Assembly (NCBI GenBank): GCA_011620585.1
Contig: WOYV01000123.1
Span: 1-52,615, forward strand
Source of the DNA: Draconibacterium sp.
GTDB lineage: Bacteria; Bacteroidota; Bacteroidia; Bacteroidales; Prolixibacteraceae
Direction of reading: 5' to 3'
DNA length: 52,615 nucleotides
The notes under the pieces are model-generated. The model had not been told where the DNA came from and did not search any database. It saw only the letters and a program-made list of their open reading frames with translations. The translations under genes and the position numbers were made by a program. Below are positions 16,910 through 29,828 of the stretch, piece after piece. Numbering within the stretch: the first letter of the stretch is position 1; the number at the start of each line of letters is the position of its first letter.

Positions 16910-17440
16910 TCAGCATAACATCTTTTGAAAAAACAATTCGTCTTTCCAACCGTGCAATGTTTTCAGCCACTGCTTTTTTACGCCACTTTGTATAAATCCC
17001 ATTTTCCCGAATAAGCGAATGCTCTCTTCGTTATCAGCTGCGATGTTTGCATAAAGTTGTTTAATTCCGAGAACCTCGAGCGAGTATCGCGACAGCGCTT
17101 CAATGGCATCGGCTGCATATCCGTGTTTCCGGTTTTTGGGGTTGTGGACCAGAATTCCAACCCCGGCCCGCAAATGATACGGTTCGAAATTGAAAAGATC
17201 GACTGCCCCAACGGCTTCCTGTTCTTCATTCTCAATGATTAACCGAAGTTGTTTGGTGCTGTAAATGTCTTTTGCCGACTCTACAAGGTACTGAGCTAAA
17301 ATATGCTTTGAATAAGGTGTTTTTGTATTGCTAACCTCCCATATTTCCATCTTGTTTTCCCAGTCGTACAAGAGCTCAATGTCCCCGGGTTCGAGAGGGC
17401 GCAAGCTAATTTTTCCAAATTTCAGGAGTTGGTTCATCAT
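16910..17440 (-). CDS. GNAT-family N-acetyltransferase (RimJ/RimL-like)
   Basis: The protein of about 176 residues has the GNAT fold: ISLRPLEPGDIELLYDWENK at the start, the beta-strand AVGAVDLFNF, and the acetyl-CoA binding region with AGVGILVHNPKNRKHGYAADAIEAL. The C-terminal LGIKQLYANIAADNEESIRLFGKMGF is also characteristic. It should transfer an acetyl group from acetyl-CoA to an amine on a protein or small molecule. I place the start at ATG 17440, which overlaps the TGA of the upstream glycosyltransferase gene; a GTG at 17458 is the only longer option. It is therefore coupled to that gene. Confidence 0.88.
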   Translation of the reverse strand: MMNQLLKFGKISLRPLEPGDIELLYDWENKMEIWEVSNTKTPYSKHILAQYLVESAKDIYSTKQLRLIIENEEQEAVGAVDLFNFEPYHLRAGVGILVHNPKNRKHGYAADAIEALSRYSLEVLGIKQLYANIAADNEESIRLFGKMGFIQSGVKKQWLKTLHGWKDELFFQKMLC

Positions 17441-19392
17441 CTGTCGATATTTTTCCACGCCTTGAATAAAATCTCGGCATCGGTCAATATACGATAATCT
17501 TTGGCATAAAGCATATTCAAACGTGCCGATTTTTCGGGGTCGAGCATTAGCTCCGGAAACAGGTCGGCGGGGTGGAGGATGCCTTTTTTCAGCGTTGGCA
17601 GATTTTCGAAACTGCCTTTCTCCGGAATATATGATATCCAGCTTTTACTTCCGGTTAACACCTTCCACACATTGGCGAAAAACTGTTTCTTGTTTAGGTA
17701 GTTCCACATCAATACCGGGCTGAGCAACAGAAAAACAAAAGCCGTTTCGATATCGAACAATCGTTTTTTTCTCCGGTTCACTGCTTTCGAAATAGCGTTA
17801 ACATTCACCACATACAAGTCGCCGGCAGTATGAATCGAATTGCTGCCAATGATACTGATGCTTTCGGGTGGGGCAATTTTATAATCCACATCCATTTGTG
17901 TGAGTTCGAGCATGGCACGGATAATATCGGCCGAACGCAGGTTGTCGGCACAAAATATAAGTTCGTTAATCCGGTTGATTTTAATAATCTCTTGCAAACG
18001 ATCGATATTTCCAATGTACTCTTCTCCCTTGTCGTTGGTATCGAGCGCAATAAAACCGGTAACCTGTGTGTGCATCCTGGTTTCTTCCAGAATTTGTTTT
18101 ACGCGTGCAGCTTCATTCGGATGCCCCACGATGGCAATTCGTTTAACTTGTTTCAGATCGAGCCTGAACCCCGGAACCCGCAACCAGTGTCCAAACATCC
18201 GAAGGAAGATCAGCGCTACTCCCGACCATGCGGTTCCCAGTAAAATTAATGCGCGTGAAAAACGATAACGCTCGTCGGCCAGTGAATAAACCAGCAAAAT
18301 AGAAATGAGCCCCCAGAAAAGCCCCCGGATCATCTTGTAAATGCTCAACGGTTTCCGGTAACCACCCGATGACAGGATTCCTGTTAAAAAGAAAAGAATA
18401 TACACCGGGACCACAAAAGTTATAAATTCGTCGGGGTAGTACTCGCTGGCGTGAAAACGCAGGTTTTCCCAAAACGGTGTGATAATGATAAAGCCGGTAA
18501 ATATGAGCGCTGCATCCAAAATCGGAAGCAATATTTTAGTAAGCACCCGTTTACTTATCGAAAGAAAGGCCCTGAAATAAATGGCCAGGTGGATGAGTAA
18601 AGCAAAAACCCCGGCTTTGCCCGAAGGAAAATGTTTCCGCGCGAAAATCACCATCGCGTTGTAGAAAACTTTTACATAATTGAGCGAACCTTTTTTTGTA
18701 CTTTCTCCTTTGTAATGAATAATAGTGGTTTCGGGGAAATAGTAGTTTTTATATCCTCCCAACTGGATGCGATACGAGAGGTCGATGTCTTCGCCGTACA
18801 TAAAAAAGGTTTCGTCGAGCAAACCCACCTTTTCGAGCGTACTTTTCCGCATCAACATAAATGCACCGGCCAGTACGTCAACTTCATGAATTTCGTTTTC
18901 GCTGAGATAAGAAAGATGATACTTCCCAAATTTTCTTGAACGCGGGAAAAGCTTCGATAATCCGAACATTTTATAAAAAGCTACCCAGGGGGTAGGCAAT
19001 CCCCGTTTCGATTCGGGAAGAAAAGCGCCTTTCCCATCGATCATTTTTACACCCAGTCCGCCTGCCTCAGGATGTGCTTTCATAAAATTTATAACCTTCT
19101 CAAAAGTATCTTCTTCCACTACAGTGTCGGGATTTAGCAGAAGTACAAATTCGCCTTTTGAAAGCTGAATGGCCTGGTTATTGGCTTTTGAAAACCCTAG
19201 GTTGGTTTTATTCCCGATCAAATAAACTCCGGGGAATTTTTCGCGGATGAGTTGTACCGAACCGTCCACCGAATTATTGTCGACGACAAAAACCTCTACT
19301 TCCAGGTTACGTGAAGCTTTCAGTACCGAGTGAAGGCACTGTTCCAAAAAGTGTTTTACGTTGTAATTGACAATAATTACCGATAATTCCAT
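17437..19392 (-). CDS. GT2 glycosyltransferase fused to a degenerate polyprenyl sugar-phosphotransferase
   Basis: The 651-residue protein joins three parts. Residues 1-250 are a rhamnosyltransferase-like GT2 domain, with VIIVNYNVKHFLEQCL, LLLNPDT (86-90) and GEDIDLSYRI (200-209). Residues about 262-405 hold several membrane segments. Residues about 416-530 are the Rossmann-like domain found in exopolysaccharide phosphotransferases (KRIAIVGHPNEAARV). The end (541-651) keeps the borders of the phosphotransferase domain (KRLFDIETAFVFLLLSPVL and LYAKDYRILTDAEILFKAW) but lacks its catalytic KFRTM region. It likely acts as a membrane glycosyltransferase in cell-surface polysaccharide synthesis. It overlaps the GNAT gene downstream. 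Confidence 0.85.
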   Translation of the reverse strand: MELSVIIVNYNVKHFLEQCLHSVLKASRNLEVEVFVVDNNSVDGSVQLIREKFPGVYLIGNKTNLGFSKANNQAIQLSKGEFVLLLNPDTVVEEDTFEKVINFMKAHPEAGGLGVKMIDGKGAFLPESKRGLPTPWVAFYKMFGLSKLFPRSRKFGKYHLSYLSENEIHEVDVLAGAFMLMRKSTLEKVGLLDETFFMYGEDIDLSYRIQLGGYKNYYFPETTIIHYKGESTKKGSLNYVKVFYNAMVIFARKHFPSGKAGVFALLIHLAIYFRAFLSISKRVLTKILLPILDAALIFTGFIIITPFWENLRFHASEYYPDEFITFVVPVYILFFLTGILSSGGYRKPLSIYKMIRGLFWGLISILLVYSLADERYRFSRALILLGTAWSGVALIFLRMFGHWLRVPGFRLDLKQVKRIAIVGHPNEAARVKQILEETRMHTQVTGFIALDTNDKGEEYIGNIDRLQEIIKINRINELIFCADNLRSADIIRAMLELTQMDVDYKIAPPESISIIGSNSIHTAGDLYVVNVNAISKAVNRRKKRLFDIETAFVFLLLSPVLMWNYLNKKQFFANVWKVLTGSKSWISYIPEKGSFENLPTLKKGILHPADLFPELMLDPEKSARLNMLYAKDYRILTDAEILFKAWKNIDR

Positions 19393-19415
19393 AGTCTGGT
19401 ACTGGCAAATATGTT

Positions 19416-19423
19416 CAAATGTA
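19416..19423 (-). promoter_or_regulatory. -7 box upstream of the GT2 fusion
   Basis: The minus strand reads TACATTTG, a perfect TAnnTTTG, 24 bases before the start codon. No clear -33 partner. Confidence 0.45.
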
Positions 19424-19472
19424 GATAATACTTTTGGATAACGGAAAAATTCTGATTTTCTGATGTAAAGGC

Positions 19473-20099
19473 CTATCTTCCTACCGAACTTTCGTAAGGA
19501 ACACGGTGAAGGAGCGAACGTCCGAGTGTTATTTCGTCGGTGTATTCCAGTTCGTCGCCAATCGAAACACCGCGGGCCAGCGTGGTCAGTTTCACCTCGA
19601 AATCCTTGAGTTTTCGGAATATATAAAAGTTGGTGGTGTCGCCTTCCATGGTGGTCGATAAAGCCAGGATCACTTCAACGATTTCGCCTTTTTCAACACG
19701 CTTAACCAACGATTCAATTTCAAGATCTGAAGGCCCGATTCCATCCATTGGCGAAATAATTCCACCCAAAACATGGTACAATCCGTTGTACTGCTGGGTG
19801 TTCTCGATCGACATTACATCGCGGATGTTTTCGACCACGCAAACAACGCTGTTGTTTTTTGCCGGATTGGAACATATTTGGCAAATGTCGGAATCTGAAA
19901 TATTGTGACAGACCTTGCAATGTTTGATCTCTTTTCTCAGTTGAATGAGGCTGTGTCCAAAAGCTTCTACTTGCTCCGGATTTTGCCGCAGCAAATGAAG
20001 TACCAGGCGCAAGGCGCTTTTCCTGCCGATGCCTGGCAATTTGGAAAACTCATTTACCGCATTTTCCAACAACCGCGACGGATATTTATCGATGTTCAT
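19473..20099 (-). CDS. recR: recombination mediator protein RecR
   Basis: The 208-residue protein matches RecR in length and order: helix-hairpin-helix ([20 protein letters not shown]), a four-cysteine zinc finger ([16 protein letters not shown]), a Toprim domain ([15 protein letters not shown] to about residue 175) and the C-terminal [25 protein letters not shown]. With RecO and RecF it loads RecA at single-stranded gaps. A TAAATTTG box lies 24 bases upstream, so it probably has its own promoter after the malic enzyme terminator. Confidence 0.96.
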   Translation of the reverse strand: MNIDKYPSRLLENAVNEFSKLPGIGRKSALRLVLHLLRQNPEQVEAFGHSLIQLRKEIKHCKVCHNISDSDICQICSNPAKNNSVVCVVENIRDVMSIENTQQYNGLYHVLGGIISPMDGIGPSDLEIESLVKRVEKGEIVEVILALSTTMEGDTTNFYIFRKLKDFEVKLTTLARGVSIGDELEYTDEITLGRSLLHRVPYESSVGR

Positions 20100-20122
20100 G
20101 CTTCAAAAATAGATCGAAAAAA

Positions 20123-20130
20123 CAAATTTA
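20123..20130 (-). promoter_or_regulatory. -7 box for recR
   Basis: The minus strand reads TAAATTTG, a perfect TAnnTTTG, 24 bases before the recR ATG. Confidence 0.5.
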
Positions 20131-20170
20131 CACTGATTAACTTCAAAAATGTGGTAGTAGAAATATTGAT

Positions 20171-20205
20171 AAAAAACCTTCAAGGTTTTGGTACCCTTGA
20201 AGGTT
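20171..20205 (-). terminator. intrinsic terminator after malic enzyme
   Basis: A perfect 11-bp stem (AACCTTCAAGG at 20175-20185 with its complement at 20195-20205) is followed by six T on the minus strand. Confidence 0.92.
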
Positions 20206-20252
20206 CGGATAAAAGAAAGGTCTTTGCGTTTTGATCAAATTACCTTTTGTGT

Positions 20253-22532
20253 TTATTCTTCGTCGGATACGCGTTGCGCATCGATTACTGCAATGGCCAC
20301 CATATTAATGATTTCGCGCACGGTGCTGTCGCGTTGCAGAATGTGAATTGGCTTGTTCATTCCCATCAGGATCGGGCCAACGGCTTCGGCAGTCCCCACT
20401 GATTGTAATACCTTGTAGGTAATGTTACCTGAACTTAGGTTAGGGAAAATAAGAACGTTGGCATCTTCGTCGCCCAGTTTGTTAAACGGATAGCGGGTAT
20501 AACGCAATTTCCCGTCGAGTGCGTAATTCGCCTGCATTTCGCCGTCTACTTTCAGATCGGGGTATTTTTCGTGCAAAATAGTTACGGCATCTTTCACTTT
20601 AACCGGACTTCCTTCACCTTTAAAAGCCCCAAAATTTGAGTATGACAAAAGCGCAATTTTAGGTTCGATATTAAAATTCTTAACCATGTTAGCGGTCAGG
20701 ATGGTGGTGTCGGCTAAAATTTGAGGTGTCGGGTTCATGTTAACCGTTGTATCCGAAAGGAAAATCGGACCTTTCCTGGTCAGCATCAGGTACATGCCTG
20801 CAATATGATTGAATTCTTTTTTCACCCCAATTACTTGCAAAGCAGGTCGAATGGTTGAGGAGTATTTTCTGGAGAATCCTGAAATGAAGGCATCGGCTTC
20901 CCCGGTTTCCACCATCATCGATCCGTAGTAATCCGGGTTATACATTTTTTCGACAGCCTCGTTAAATGTCATCCCTTTGCGCTTGCGTTTTTCGTGCAGG
21001 AGTTTGGCAAAGTGCAAACGCTTGTCGTCGCTTACCGATTCGATCATATCAATGATGGGCACATTTTCGATATCGAGTTGATTTTCCCTGATCAATGCAT
21101 GTATTTTTTCCTTGTTCCCAATCAGGATTGGTTTTGCAATTCCTTCGCGCAATACAAACTGAACTGCTTTTAGTATGCGGAAATTATTGGCTTCGGCAAA
21201 TACTATGCGTTTTGGATCCTGACGGGCTTTGTTGCGAATAGCCATAATCAGCTTGTTATCTATTCCAAGGCGGCTGTTCAATTCCTGCTCGTAGGCCGTC
21301 CAACTGGTGATTGGTTTTCGTGCTACGCCGCTATCCATGGCAGCCTTGGCAACTGCTGTTGAAACCGTAGTTATCAAGCGGGGGTCAAGCGGTTTAGGTA
21401 TAATATAGTCCTTCCCAAATGTAAGATTACGGAGGTTGTAGGCCCGGGCAACCATTTCGGGAACATATTCTTTTGCCAGTTTTGCCAGCGCCCGTGCAGC
21501 GGCAATTTTCATTTCTTCGTTAATGGTAGTAGCCCGTACATCGAGTGCTCCGCGGAAAATAAATGGAAAGCCCAAAACATTGTTGATTTGATTTGGATAA
21601 TCGCTTCGTCCGGTAGCCATAATAATGTCGTCGCGCGTTTCGGTAGCATCTTCATAGGAGATTTCGGGATCGGGATTGGCCATTGCAAAAACAATCGGGT
21701 TTTTGGCCATCGATTTTACCATATCTTTTGATACCACACCGGCTACCGACAGTCCCAAAAACATATCGGCGTCCTTCATTGCTTCGGCCAGTGTACTTAT
21801 TTTGCGTTTGGTAACAAATTGTTTTTTGACCGGATTCAGATCGGTGCGCTCAGCATTCAGCACTCCGCGACTATCCACCATCACCACATTTTCGGGTTTT
21901 ACGCCCATGCTGATGTACAATTTAATACACGATACCGCTGCCGCTCCGGCTCCATTTACTACTACCCTGATTTCTGATATATTCTTTTTGCTGATTTCCA
22001 GTGCGTTAATTAGACCTGCTGCAGAAATAATTGCCGTTCCATGTTGGTCATCGTGGAAAACCGGAATGTTTAGCTCTTTTTTTAGTGTTTCTTCAATCTC
22101 GAAACACTCGGGCGCTTTAATGTCTTCCAGGTTAATACCCCCAAAAGTTGGCGCGATTGCTTTTACTATTTCGATCAGTTTTTTTGGGTCTTTCTGATCC
22201 ACTTCGATGTCGAATACATCCACATCGGCAAATATTTTAAACAGCAAGCCTTTTCCTTCCATAACCGGTTTGCCGGCCAGAGGCCCGATGTCGCCCAAAC
22301 CAAGTACTGCCGTACCGTTGGATACTACAGCCACAAGGTTTCCTTTGGCAGTATATCTGTATGCATTATCCGGATCTTTCTCAATTTCCAGACAGGGTTG
22401 TGCCACCCCCGGAGTATAAGCAAGAGAAAGATCGTATTGCGTGTTGTGCGGTTTTGTCGGGACTACTTCTATTTTCCCCGGCCTGTCCTTTTCGTGATAA
22501 TTAAGGGCGTCTTCTTTGCTGATTTTCGACAT
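20253..22532 (-). CDS. maeB: NADP-dependent malic enzyme with phosphotransacetylase-like domain
   Basis: The 759-residue protein has an N-terminal malic domain ([12 protein letters not shown] and [10 protein letters not shown], with catalytic Tyr and Lys/Asp region), an NAD(P)-binding domain ([20 protein letters not shown]), and from about residue 430 a phosphate acetyltransferase-like domain, the MaeB arrangement. It oxidatively decarboxylates malate to pyruvate, producing NADPH; the C-terminal part is thought to serve regulation by acetyl-CoA. I chose ATG 22532 ([13 protein letters not shown]) rather than a TTG two codons earlier. A perfect -7 box and a strong terminator frame it as a single-gene unit. 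Confidence 0.95.
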   Translation of the reverse strand: MSKISKEDALNYHEKDRPGKIEVVPTKPHNTQYDLSLAYTPGVAQPCLEIEKDPDNAYRYTAKGNLVAVVSNGTAVLGLGDIGPLAGKPVMEGKGLLFKIFADVDVFDIEVDQKDPKKLIEIVKAIAPTFGGINLEDIKAPECFEIEETLKKELNIPVFHDDQHGTAIISAAGLINALEISKKNISEIRVVVNGAGAAAVSCIKLYISMGVKPENVVMVDSRGVLNAERTDLNPVKKQFVTKRKISTLAEAMKDADMFLGLSVAGVVSKDMVKSMAKNPIVFAMANPDPEISYEDATETRDDIIMATGRSDYPNQINNVLGFPFIFRGALDVRATTINEEMKIAAARALAKLAKEYVPEMVARAYNLRNLTFGKDYIIPKPLDPRLITTVSTAVAKAAMDSGVARKPITSWTAYEQELNSRLGIDNKLIMAIRNKARQDPKRIVFAEANNFRILKAVQFVLREGIAKPILIGNKEKIHALIRENQLDIENVPIIDMIESVSDDKRLHFAKLLHEKRKRKGMTFNEAVEKMYNPDYYGSMMVETGEADAFISGFSRKYSSTIRPALQVIGVKKEFNHIAGMYLMLTRKGPIFLSDTTVNMNPTPQILADTTILTANMVKNFNIEPKIALLSYSNFGAFKGEGSPVKVKDAVTILHEKYPDLKVDGEMQANYALDGKLRYTRYPFNKLGDEDANVLIFPNLSSGNITYKVLQSVGTAEAVGPILMGMNKPIHILQRDSTVREIINMVAIAVIDAQRVSDEE

Positions 22533-22558
22533 AGCCAATTGATTTTTAGATTTTGATT

Positions 22559-22566
22559 CAAAATTA
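22559..22566 (-). promoter_or_regulatory. -7 box for maeB
   Basis: The minus strand reads TAATTTTG, a perfect TAnnTTTG, about 27 bases before the start codon. Confidence 0.5.
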
Positions 22567-22783
22567 CAGCTTATCTGAACTTATTGTGCACGATAAATGT
22601 CAGCTAAAAAGTATTTTAAAAACACATTATTCGGTGCTGTTGCGCACATGATACATCCTTTAACGTTTTTGTCGAATTTTATTTCAAAAATAAGCCAAGG
22701 TGTGAAATTGAAATCTTTTAGACTGAAAGCCGAACGAACAATCTCAATTTTAGTACATTAGTGCAATTAAAATTAATTTGAAT

Positions 22784-23335
22784 ATGAACTCAACAAGTAC
22801 TAAAACAAATCAAAGCAATTACTGGTGGTTGCCTTTTATTTCGGGGCTCATTCTTTTGCTTTTCGGGATATGGTTCCTTGCGGCACCACTCGATAGTTTT
22901 AAAACACTCACTATCGTTTTCGGAATCATTGTATTAATTTCCGGAATTCTCGAGATTTATGTGCTACTTAAAAATAGTGACGGATGGAGTAAGGTACTCG
23001 TTTATCTTTGGGGTGGCTTGCTTAACGTAATTCTGGGTATTTTGCTCATTGCCAATCCGCAAACTATTTTGGTGATCATTAGTTTTGTGATCGGGTTTTG
23101 GTTGATATTCAAGGGCGGCGAACAAATAAAACGGGCGTTACATCTGCGAAAAATTAATTCAGCAGTTTGGAAACGTGTTCTTACCCTGGGAATAATAATG
23201 ATTGTGCTGGCAGCGGTTTTGTTGTGGCATCCCGAAATCATCGGCTTTACGATTGTCGTGTGGACTTCGCTGGCATTTATAATAATCGGAATAATCAGAA
23301 TGTACCTGGCTTATCGTTTAAAAGATATAAAGTAG
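22784..23335 (+). CDS. DUF308/HdeD-family membrane protein
   Basis: The 183-residue protein has six hydrophobic segments in the paired pattern of the DUF308/HdeD family: WWLPFISGLILLLFGIWFL opens the first repeat, LWGGLLNVILGILLIANP the second and WKRVLTLGIIMIVLAAVLLW the third. HdeD of E. coli is linked to acid resistance, but most members have no known function. The ATG at 22784 is preferred to a TTG two codons upstream. It is divergent from maeB and apparently single. Confidence 0.85.
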   Translation: MNSTSTKTNQSNYWWLPFISGLILLLFGIWFLAAPLDSFKTLTIVFGIIVLISGILEIYVLLKNSDGWSKVLVYLWGGLLNVILGILLIANPQTILVIISFVIGFWLIFKGGEQIKRALHLRKINSAVWKRVLTLGIIMIVLAAVLLWHPEIIGFTIVVWTSLAFIIIGIIRMYLAYRLKDIK

Positions 23336-23376
23336 GAAAGGAAAGATGCCTGAAGCGGCAGCTACAGCTTTCAATA

Positions 23377-23916
23377 TCAAAATTGATTCTCGTTAAACGG
23401 GAAATCATTAAAATTTCCCGAAAAAAACGTGGAAGTCCATTCGGGATGGTCCTTCACCACTTGTTGCCAAATTACCTGGAGCCCCATTTCTTTAAAACGT
23501 TCAATTTTTTATTCCTGAAAAGTGATTCCCGCAAAAATATAGTTGGTTTCCTTTAGCTTTTTAAAATAAAATAAAAACTTGTTGATGAGGCAGTAAGTAT
23601 TATCGGGCGAGTTAGAGCAGATGGGATAGAAATAGAAAACTTTTGGATCGTCGTCCAGATACTGCAACAGGTGCTGAATCGTGATCCCTTTCTCCCTCAT
23701 TTTATTATCGCGGATGGCTGGCTTCGTACACTTCATATTTTAGTGGAAGAACGGAAATATGTCTTCTTTCCCGGTTTTAATCAAGCTTTCATTCTTCTCC
23801 CGGCGGATGATCGTACGAACGTCCACATTGAGCAAAGCCGCAAAATCAATTTGAATAAGGCTTCGGTGTTTTCTGAAATCAACCAGAAATTCTCCTAATG
23901 TTTGATACTTTGTCAT
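23377..23916 (-). pseudogene. HTH (XRE-like) protein with two in-frame stops
   Basis: Reading from ATG 23916, one frame runs 180 codons to 23377 with two internal TAA stops at 23740-23742 and 23509-23511. The first 58 codons encode a helix-turn-helix segment (YQTLGEFLVDFRKHRSLIQI followed by DFAALLNVDVRTIIRREKNE). The middle reads KVFYFYPICSNSPDNTYCL and the end KIERFKEMGLQVIWQQVVK, all in the same frame, which suggests one decayed gene rather than three small ones. The C-terminal part loosely resembles an acetyltransferase-like tail, but I cannot name the family. The first segment could still make a 58-residue DNA-binding peptide. It occupies part of the 1-kb gap to the GH2 gene; 23917-24270 shows nothing I can support. 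Confidence 0.6.
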
Positions 23917-24276
23917 TCGATTTCGCTTGTATGTTTGCCCAGGCTATTTGCTGAATTGTACGGTGAATGATAACTCTTCTTTAGATATTTCGTCTACATT
24001 TAAAGGGAATGAAAACAGAGAGTTTAGCAGGCAAATATTCCTTGTCACTTTCGCAATCCTTAGTGTGCTGTGTTATTGTCGCCTAAATTTGAAGCATAAG
24101 GCACGAAGACAGATTTATTGTGACTTTACCTTTCATTAAGAAAATTTCGATAAAGGAGCATTTGGTGTATTTGAATGAGAAACAATAACTTTGGAGATGC
24201 AACTGAATGGATACCAGCCAATAGGGATGTTTTTCCATGATGAATTTCGAAAAAACACACACAATCAGTTTTTTTA

Positions 24277-24308
24277 TTGTTTATAAAAGCTCAATTCTCT
24301 TAATTTTG
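24277..24308 (+). promoter_or_regulatory. promoter of the GH2 gene
   Basis: TTG at 24277-24279 and TAATTTTG at 24301-24308 are separated by 21 bases, matching the Bacteroidota -33/-7 layout, 41 bases before the start codon. Confidence 0.55.
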
Positions 24309-24348
24309 TTTGCCGAATACGAGAAACCTGGTTAATTGAACCAATACA

Positions 24349-26145
24349 ATGAAAAAAATTATCCTTTCTGCATTTGTTCTGCTCCCTTTTCTTATGAATG
24401 CGCAAGAATCTCTGATCCAAAATGTGTATGCACGAGATTATGTAACTCTAAATGGAAGTTGGAACTATATCATCGACCCTTTTGATATGGGTTATTACGA
24501 TTACCGGTTGCAGGAAAATCCCAATGGCTTTTTCAAAAACCGGAAGGCGCAAAGCAAAACCGATTTGGTAGAGTATAATTTCGATACCTCGCCGCTGATG
24601 GTGATTCCTTCGGACTGGAATACCAAAAACAAGCAGTTGTTTTTTTACGAAGGTAGCGTGTGGTTCAAAAAAGATTTTGATTATACCAAAAAGCCCGGGA
24701 AAAAAACGTTTGTGTATTTCGGGGCAGCCAATTACGATACCAAGGTTTATCTGAATGGTGAAAAGGTTGGCGAGCACATTGGAGGTTTCACCCCATTTAA
24801 TTTCGATATTTCTGAGAAAGTTAAAAATGGGTCTAATTTCATAGTGGTGCGGGTAAACAACGAACGTCATCCCGAAGGAGTTCCGACGATAAACGCCGAC
24901 TGGTGGAATTATGGCGGCATAACGCGCGAAGTGATGATTGTGGATGTGCCCGATGTTTTTATCAGCGATTATCTGGTTCAACTTGAAAAAGGGAAGTACG
25001 ACCATATTGTCGGGAACATTCAACTTAACCAGGCCAAAGCAGGCGAAGTAATTGAAATAATGATTCCGGAACTTAAGGTGAGAGAGATATTTGTTACCGA
25101 TGAAAAAGGCTTTGCTCAAATTTCTATTCATGCCAAGCCTGAGTTGTGGGGCCCCGAAAATCCAAAATTGTATGAGGTTGTTCTTTCGCGGGAAGCTGAA
25201 GAGATAAAAGATCAAATCGGATTTCGGCAAATCGAAACCCGCGGTAAAGAAATCCTATTGAACGGAGAAAAAACTTTTTTCAGAGGTATTTGCATTCACG
25301 AGGAAGCGCCTTTCCGGCAGGGAAGAGCCTGGTCGCCCGACGATGCAAAAGTGCTGCTGGGTTGGGCAAAAGAACTGGGTTGTAATTTTGTACGTTTGGC
25401 ACATTACCCGCACAACGAGCACATGATTCGCGAAGCCGAAAAGTTGGGGATCATGGTGTGGAGCGAGATACCTGTTTACTGGACCATTCACTGGGATAAT
25501 CCGAATACCTATGCCAATGCCCAACAGCAACTCGACGAAATGATTAGTCGCGACAAAAACCGTTGCGCCATCACGGTTTGGTCGATTGCCAACGAAACGC
25601 CGCACAGCGATTCCCGCGATGTTTTTTTAGGGAAACTGGCCAAATATGCGCGCGATAAAGACAACACCCGACTGATTAGTATGGCCATGGAAGTAAGTGG
25701 CGAAGCAAAGGATGTGAGTAAGGTGCAAGATAATATGAATACTTTTGTCGACATTATAAGTTTCAATAGCTATTTAGGTTGGTATGGCGGAAAAATTGAA
25801 GATATGAAAACCCGGAAATGGAACATTCCTTACGATAAACCATTTTTTGTGAGCGAATTTGGCGCCGGCGCTTTGCAGGGGAAACACAGCAGCGAAACAG
25901 AGATTTGGACAGAAGAATACCAGGCCCAACTTTACAAAGAAACGCTTGCCATGTTCGATAAAGTGGAAGGATTTGCAGGGACCAGTCCCTGGATTCTGGT
26001 TGATTTTTATTCTCCACGCCGCCAGTTAAACGGTATCCAGGATTTCTTTAACCGTAAAGGACTTATCTCGAACAACGGAGTTAAAAAACAGGCATTTTTT
26101 GAATTGCAGGATTTTTATAAAAACAAAGCCGACGAATACAAGTAA
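24349..26145 (+). CDS. GH2 glycoside hydrolase, beta-glucuronidase-like
   Basis: The 598-residue protein has a signal peptide (ending FLMNAQ), an N-terminal sugar-binding jelly roll (about 30-200), an immunoglobulin-like domain (to about 290) and a TIM-barrel. The acid/base is Glu416 in VWSIANETPHSD and the nucleophile Glu503 in FFVSEFGAGALQG, the arrangement of short GH2 enzymes such as beta-glucuronidase. The FRGICIHEEAPFRQGRAW loop is also typical. It would act on beta-linked glucuronides or galactosides in the periplasm; which cannot be fixed. It begins a run of three plus-strand frames ending with LacZ. Confidence 0.9.
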   Translation: MKKIILSAFVLLPFLMNAQESLIQNVYARDYVTLNGSWNYIIDPFDMGYYDYRLQENPNGFFKNRKAQSKTDLVEYNFDTSPLMVIPSDWNTKNKQLFFYEGSVWFKKDFDYTKKPGKKTFVYFGAANYDTKVYLNGEKVGEHIGGFTPFNFDISEKVKNGSNFIVVRVNNERHPEGVPTINADWWNYGGITREVMIVDVPDVFISDYLVQLEKGKYDHIVGNIQLNQAKAGEVIEIMIPELKVREIFVTDEKGFAQISIHAKPELWGPENPKLYEVVLSREAEEIKDQIGFRQIETRGKEILLNGEKTFFRGICIHEEAPFRQGRAWSPDDAKVLLGWAKELGCNFVRLAHYPHNEHMIREAEKLGIMVWSEIPVYWTIHWDNPNTYANAQQQLDEMISRDKNRCAITVWSIANETPHSDSRDVFLGKLAKYARDKDNTRLISMAMEVSGEAKDVSKVQDNMNTFVDIISFNSYLGWYGGKIEDMKTRKWNIPYDKPFFVSEFGAGALQGKHSSETEIWTEEYQAQLYKETLAMFDKVEGFAGTSPWILVDFYSPRRQLNGIQDFFNRKGLISNNGVKKQAFFELQDFYKNKADEYK

Positions 26146-26200
26146 ACAATAGCATAATTCCATAAATCATCAACCTGGAGAACCATAATATTTACGAATC

Positions 26201-26401
26201 ATGAAATACCTGTCCATTCTTTTGCTCCTTTTCGTTTTGAATTGGAATTCAACTGCCCAAGCCAAATTGGAAGTTGACCTTGAAAATGTGGGAGCAGCAA
26301 TTCATCCTGCTTCTTCCAGTATTTTTGCCGAAGAAAGTGGCTTTGCAAGTAAAATCGAAGGCAACGCTTTTATGTTTGCCGGGTTTCGCTTCAGTAATTA
26401 G
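26201..26401 (+). pseudogene. N-terminal stub resembling GH51 arabinofuranosidase
   Basis: A 66-codon frame has a good signal peptide (KYLSILLLLFVLNWNSTAQA) followed by KLEVDLENVGAAIHPASSSI and FAEESGFASKIEGNAFMFAG, which follows the pattern of the GH51 start (strand, gap, then IFxEE and a glycine-rich segment and NRSF). It then stops. No continuation was seen before the next gene begins 44 bases later. It is either the remnant of a deleted GH51 gene or a small secreted protein that shares this start. It lies between two GH2 genes on the same strand. Confidence 0.5.
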
Positions 26402-26415
26402 TTGGGTATTCTTAA

Positions 26416-29541
<3,126 letters not shown>

Positions 29542-29562
29542 ACCGCCTGGGTTTTCAATAAA

Positions 29563-29600
29563 AAAAGAGCGCTTCATGGAATTCCGCGAAGTGCTCTTTT
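29563..29600 (+). terminator. intrinsic terminator after lacZ
   Basis: AAAAGAGCGCTTC (29563-29575) pairs with GAAGTGCTCTTTT (29588-29600) with one wobble, loop of 12 bases, with a T-run within the 3' arm. Confidence 0.85.
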
Positions 29601-29763
29601 AATTAGTTGGCCTGATTGTCACACTTATGAGCGAATTATGCTGCCATGAAAATCGTATTCAATTCGTCGGGGGATTTTTACAGTGGCGATGAAGCCCGCA
29701 TTTTCCAACAAATGGAGGGTAAAACGACCATCGGAAACAACGCCCTTGGTAGTTGAGATTTTC

Positions 29764-29771
29764 TACTTTTG
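29764..29771 (+). promoter_or_regulatory. -7 box for the two-component genes
   Basis: TACTTTTG, a perfect TAnnTTTG, lies 57 bases before the kinase ATG and is followed by TAAAAAGGA. The porin promoter at 31511 has the same octamer followed by TAAAGAAAG, so the two may share control. Confidence 0.5.
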
Positions 29772-29828
29772 TAAAAAGGAACAGTGTTTTTTAAGTATGT
29801 TCTCCTTTTAGTATTAAAATTTTGAAAA

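Noticed and set aside
23927-24139. Plus-strand open frame of 70 codons before the GH2 gene
   Set aside because: No protein-like pattern and no promoter close by; likely chance.
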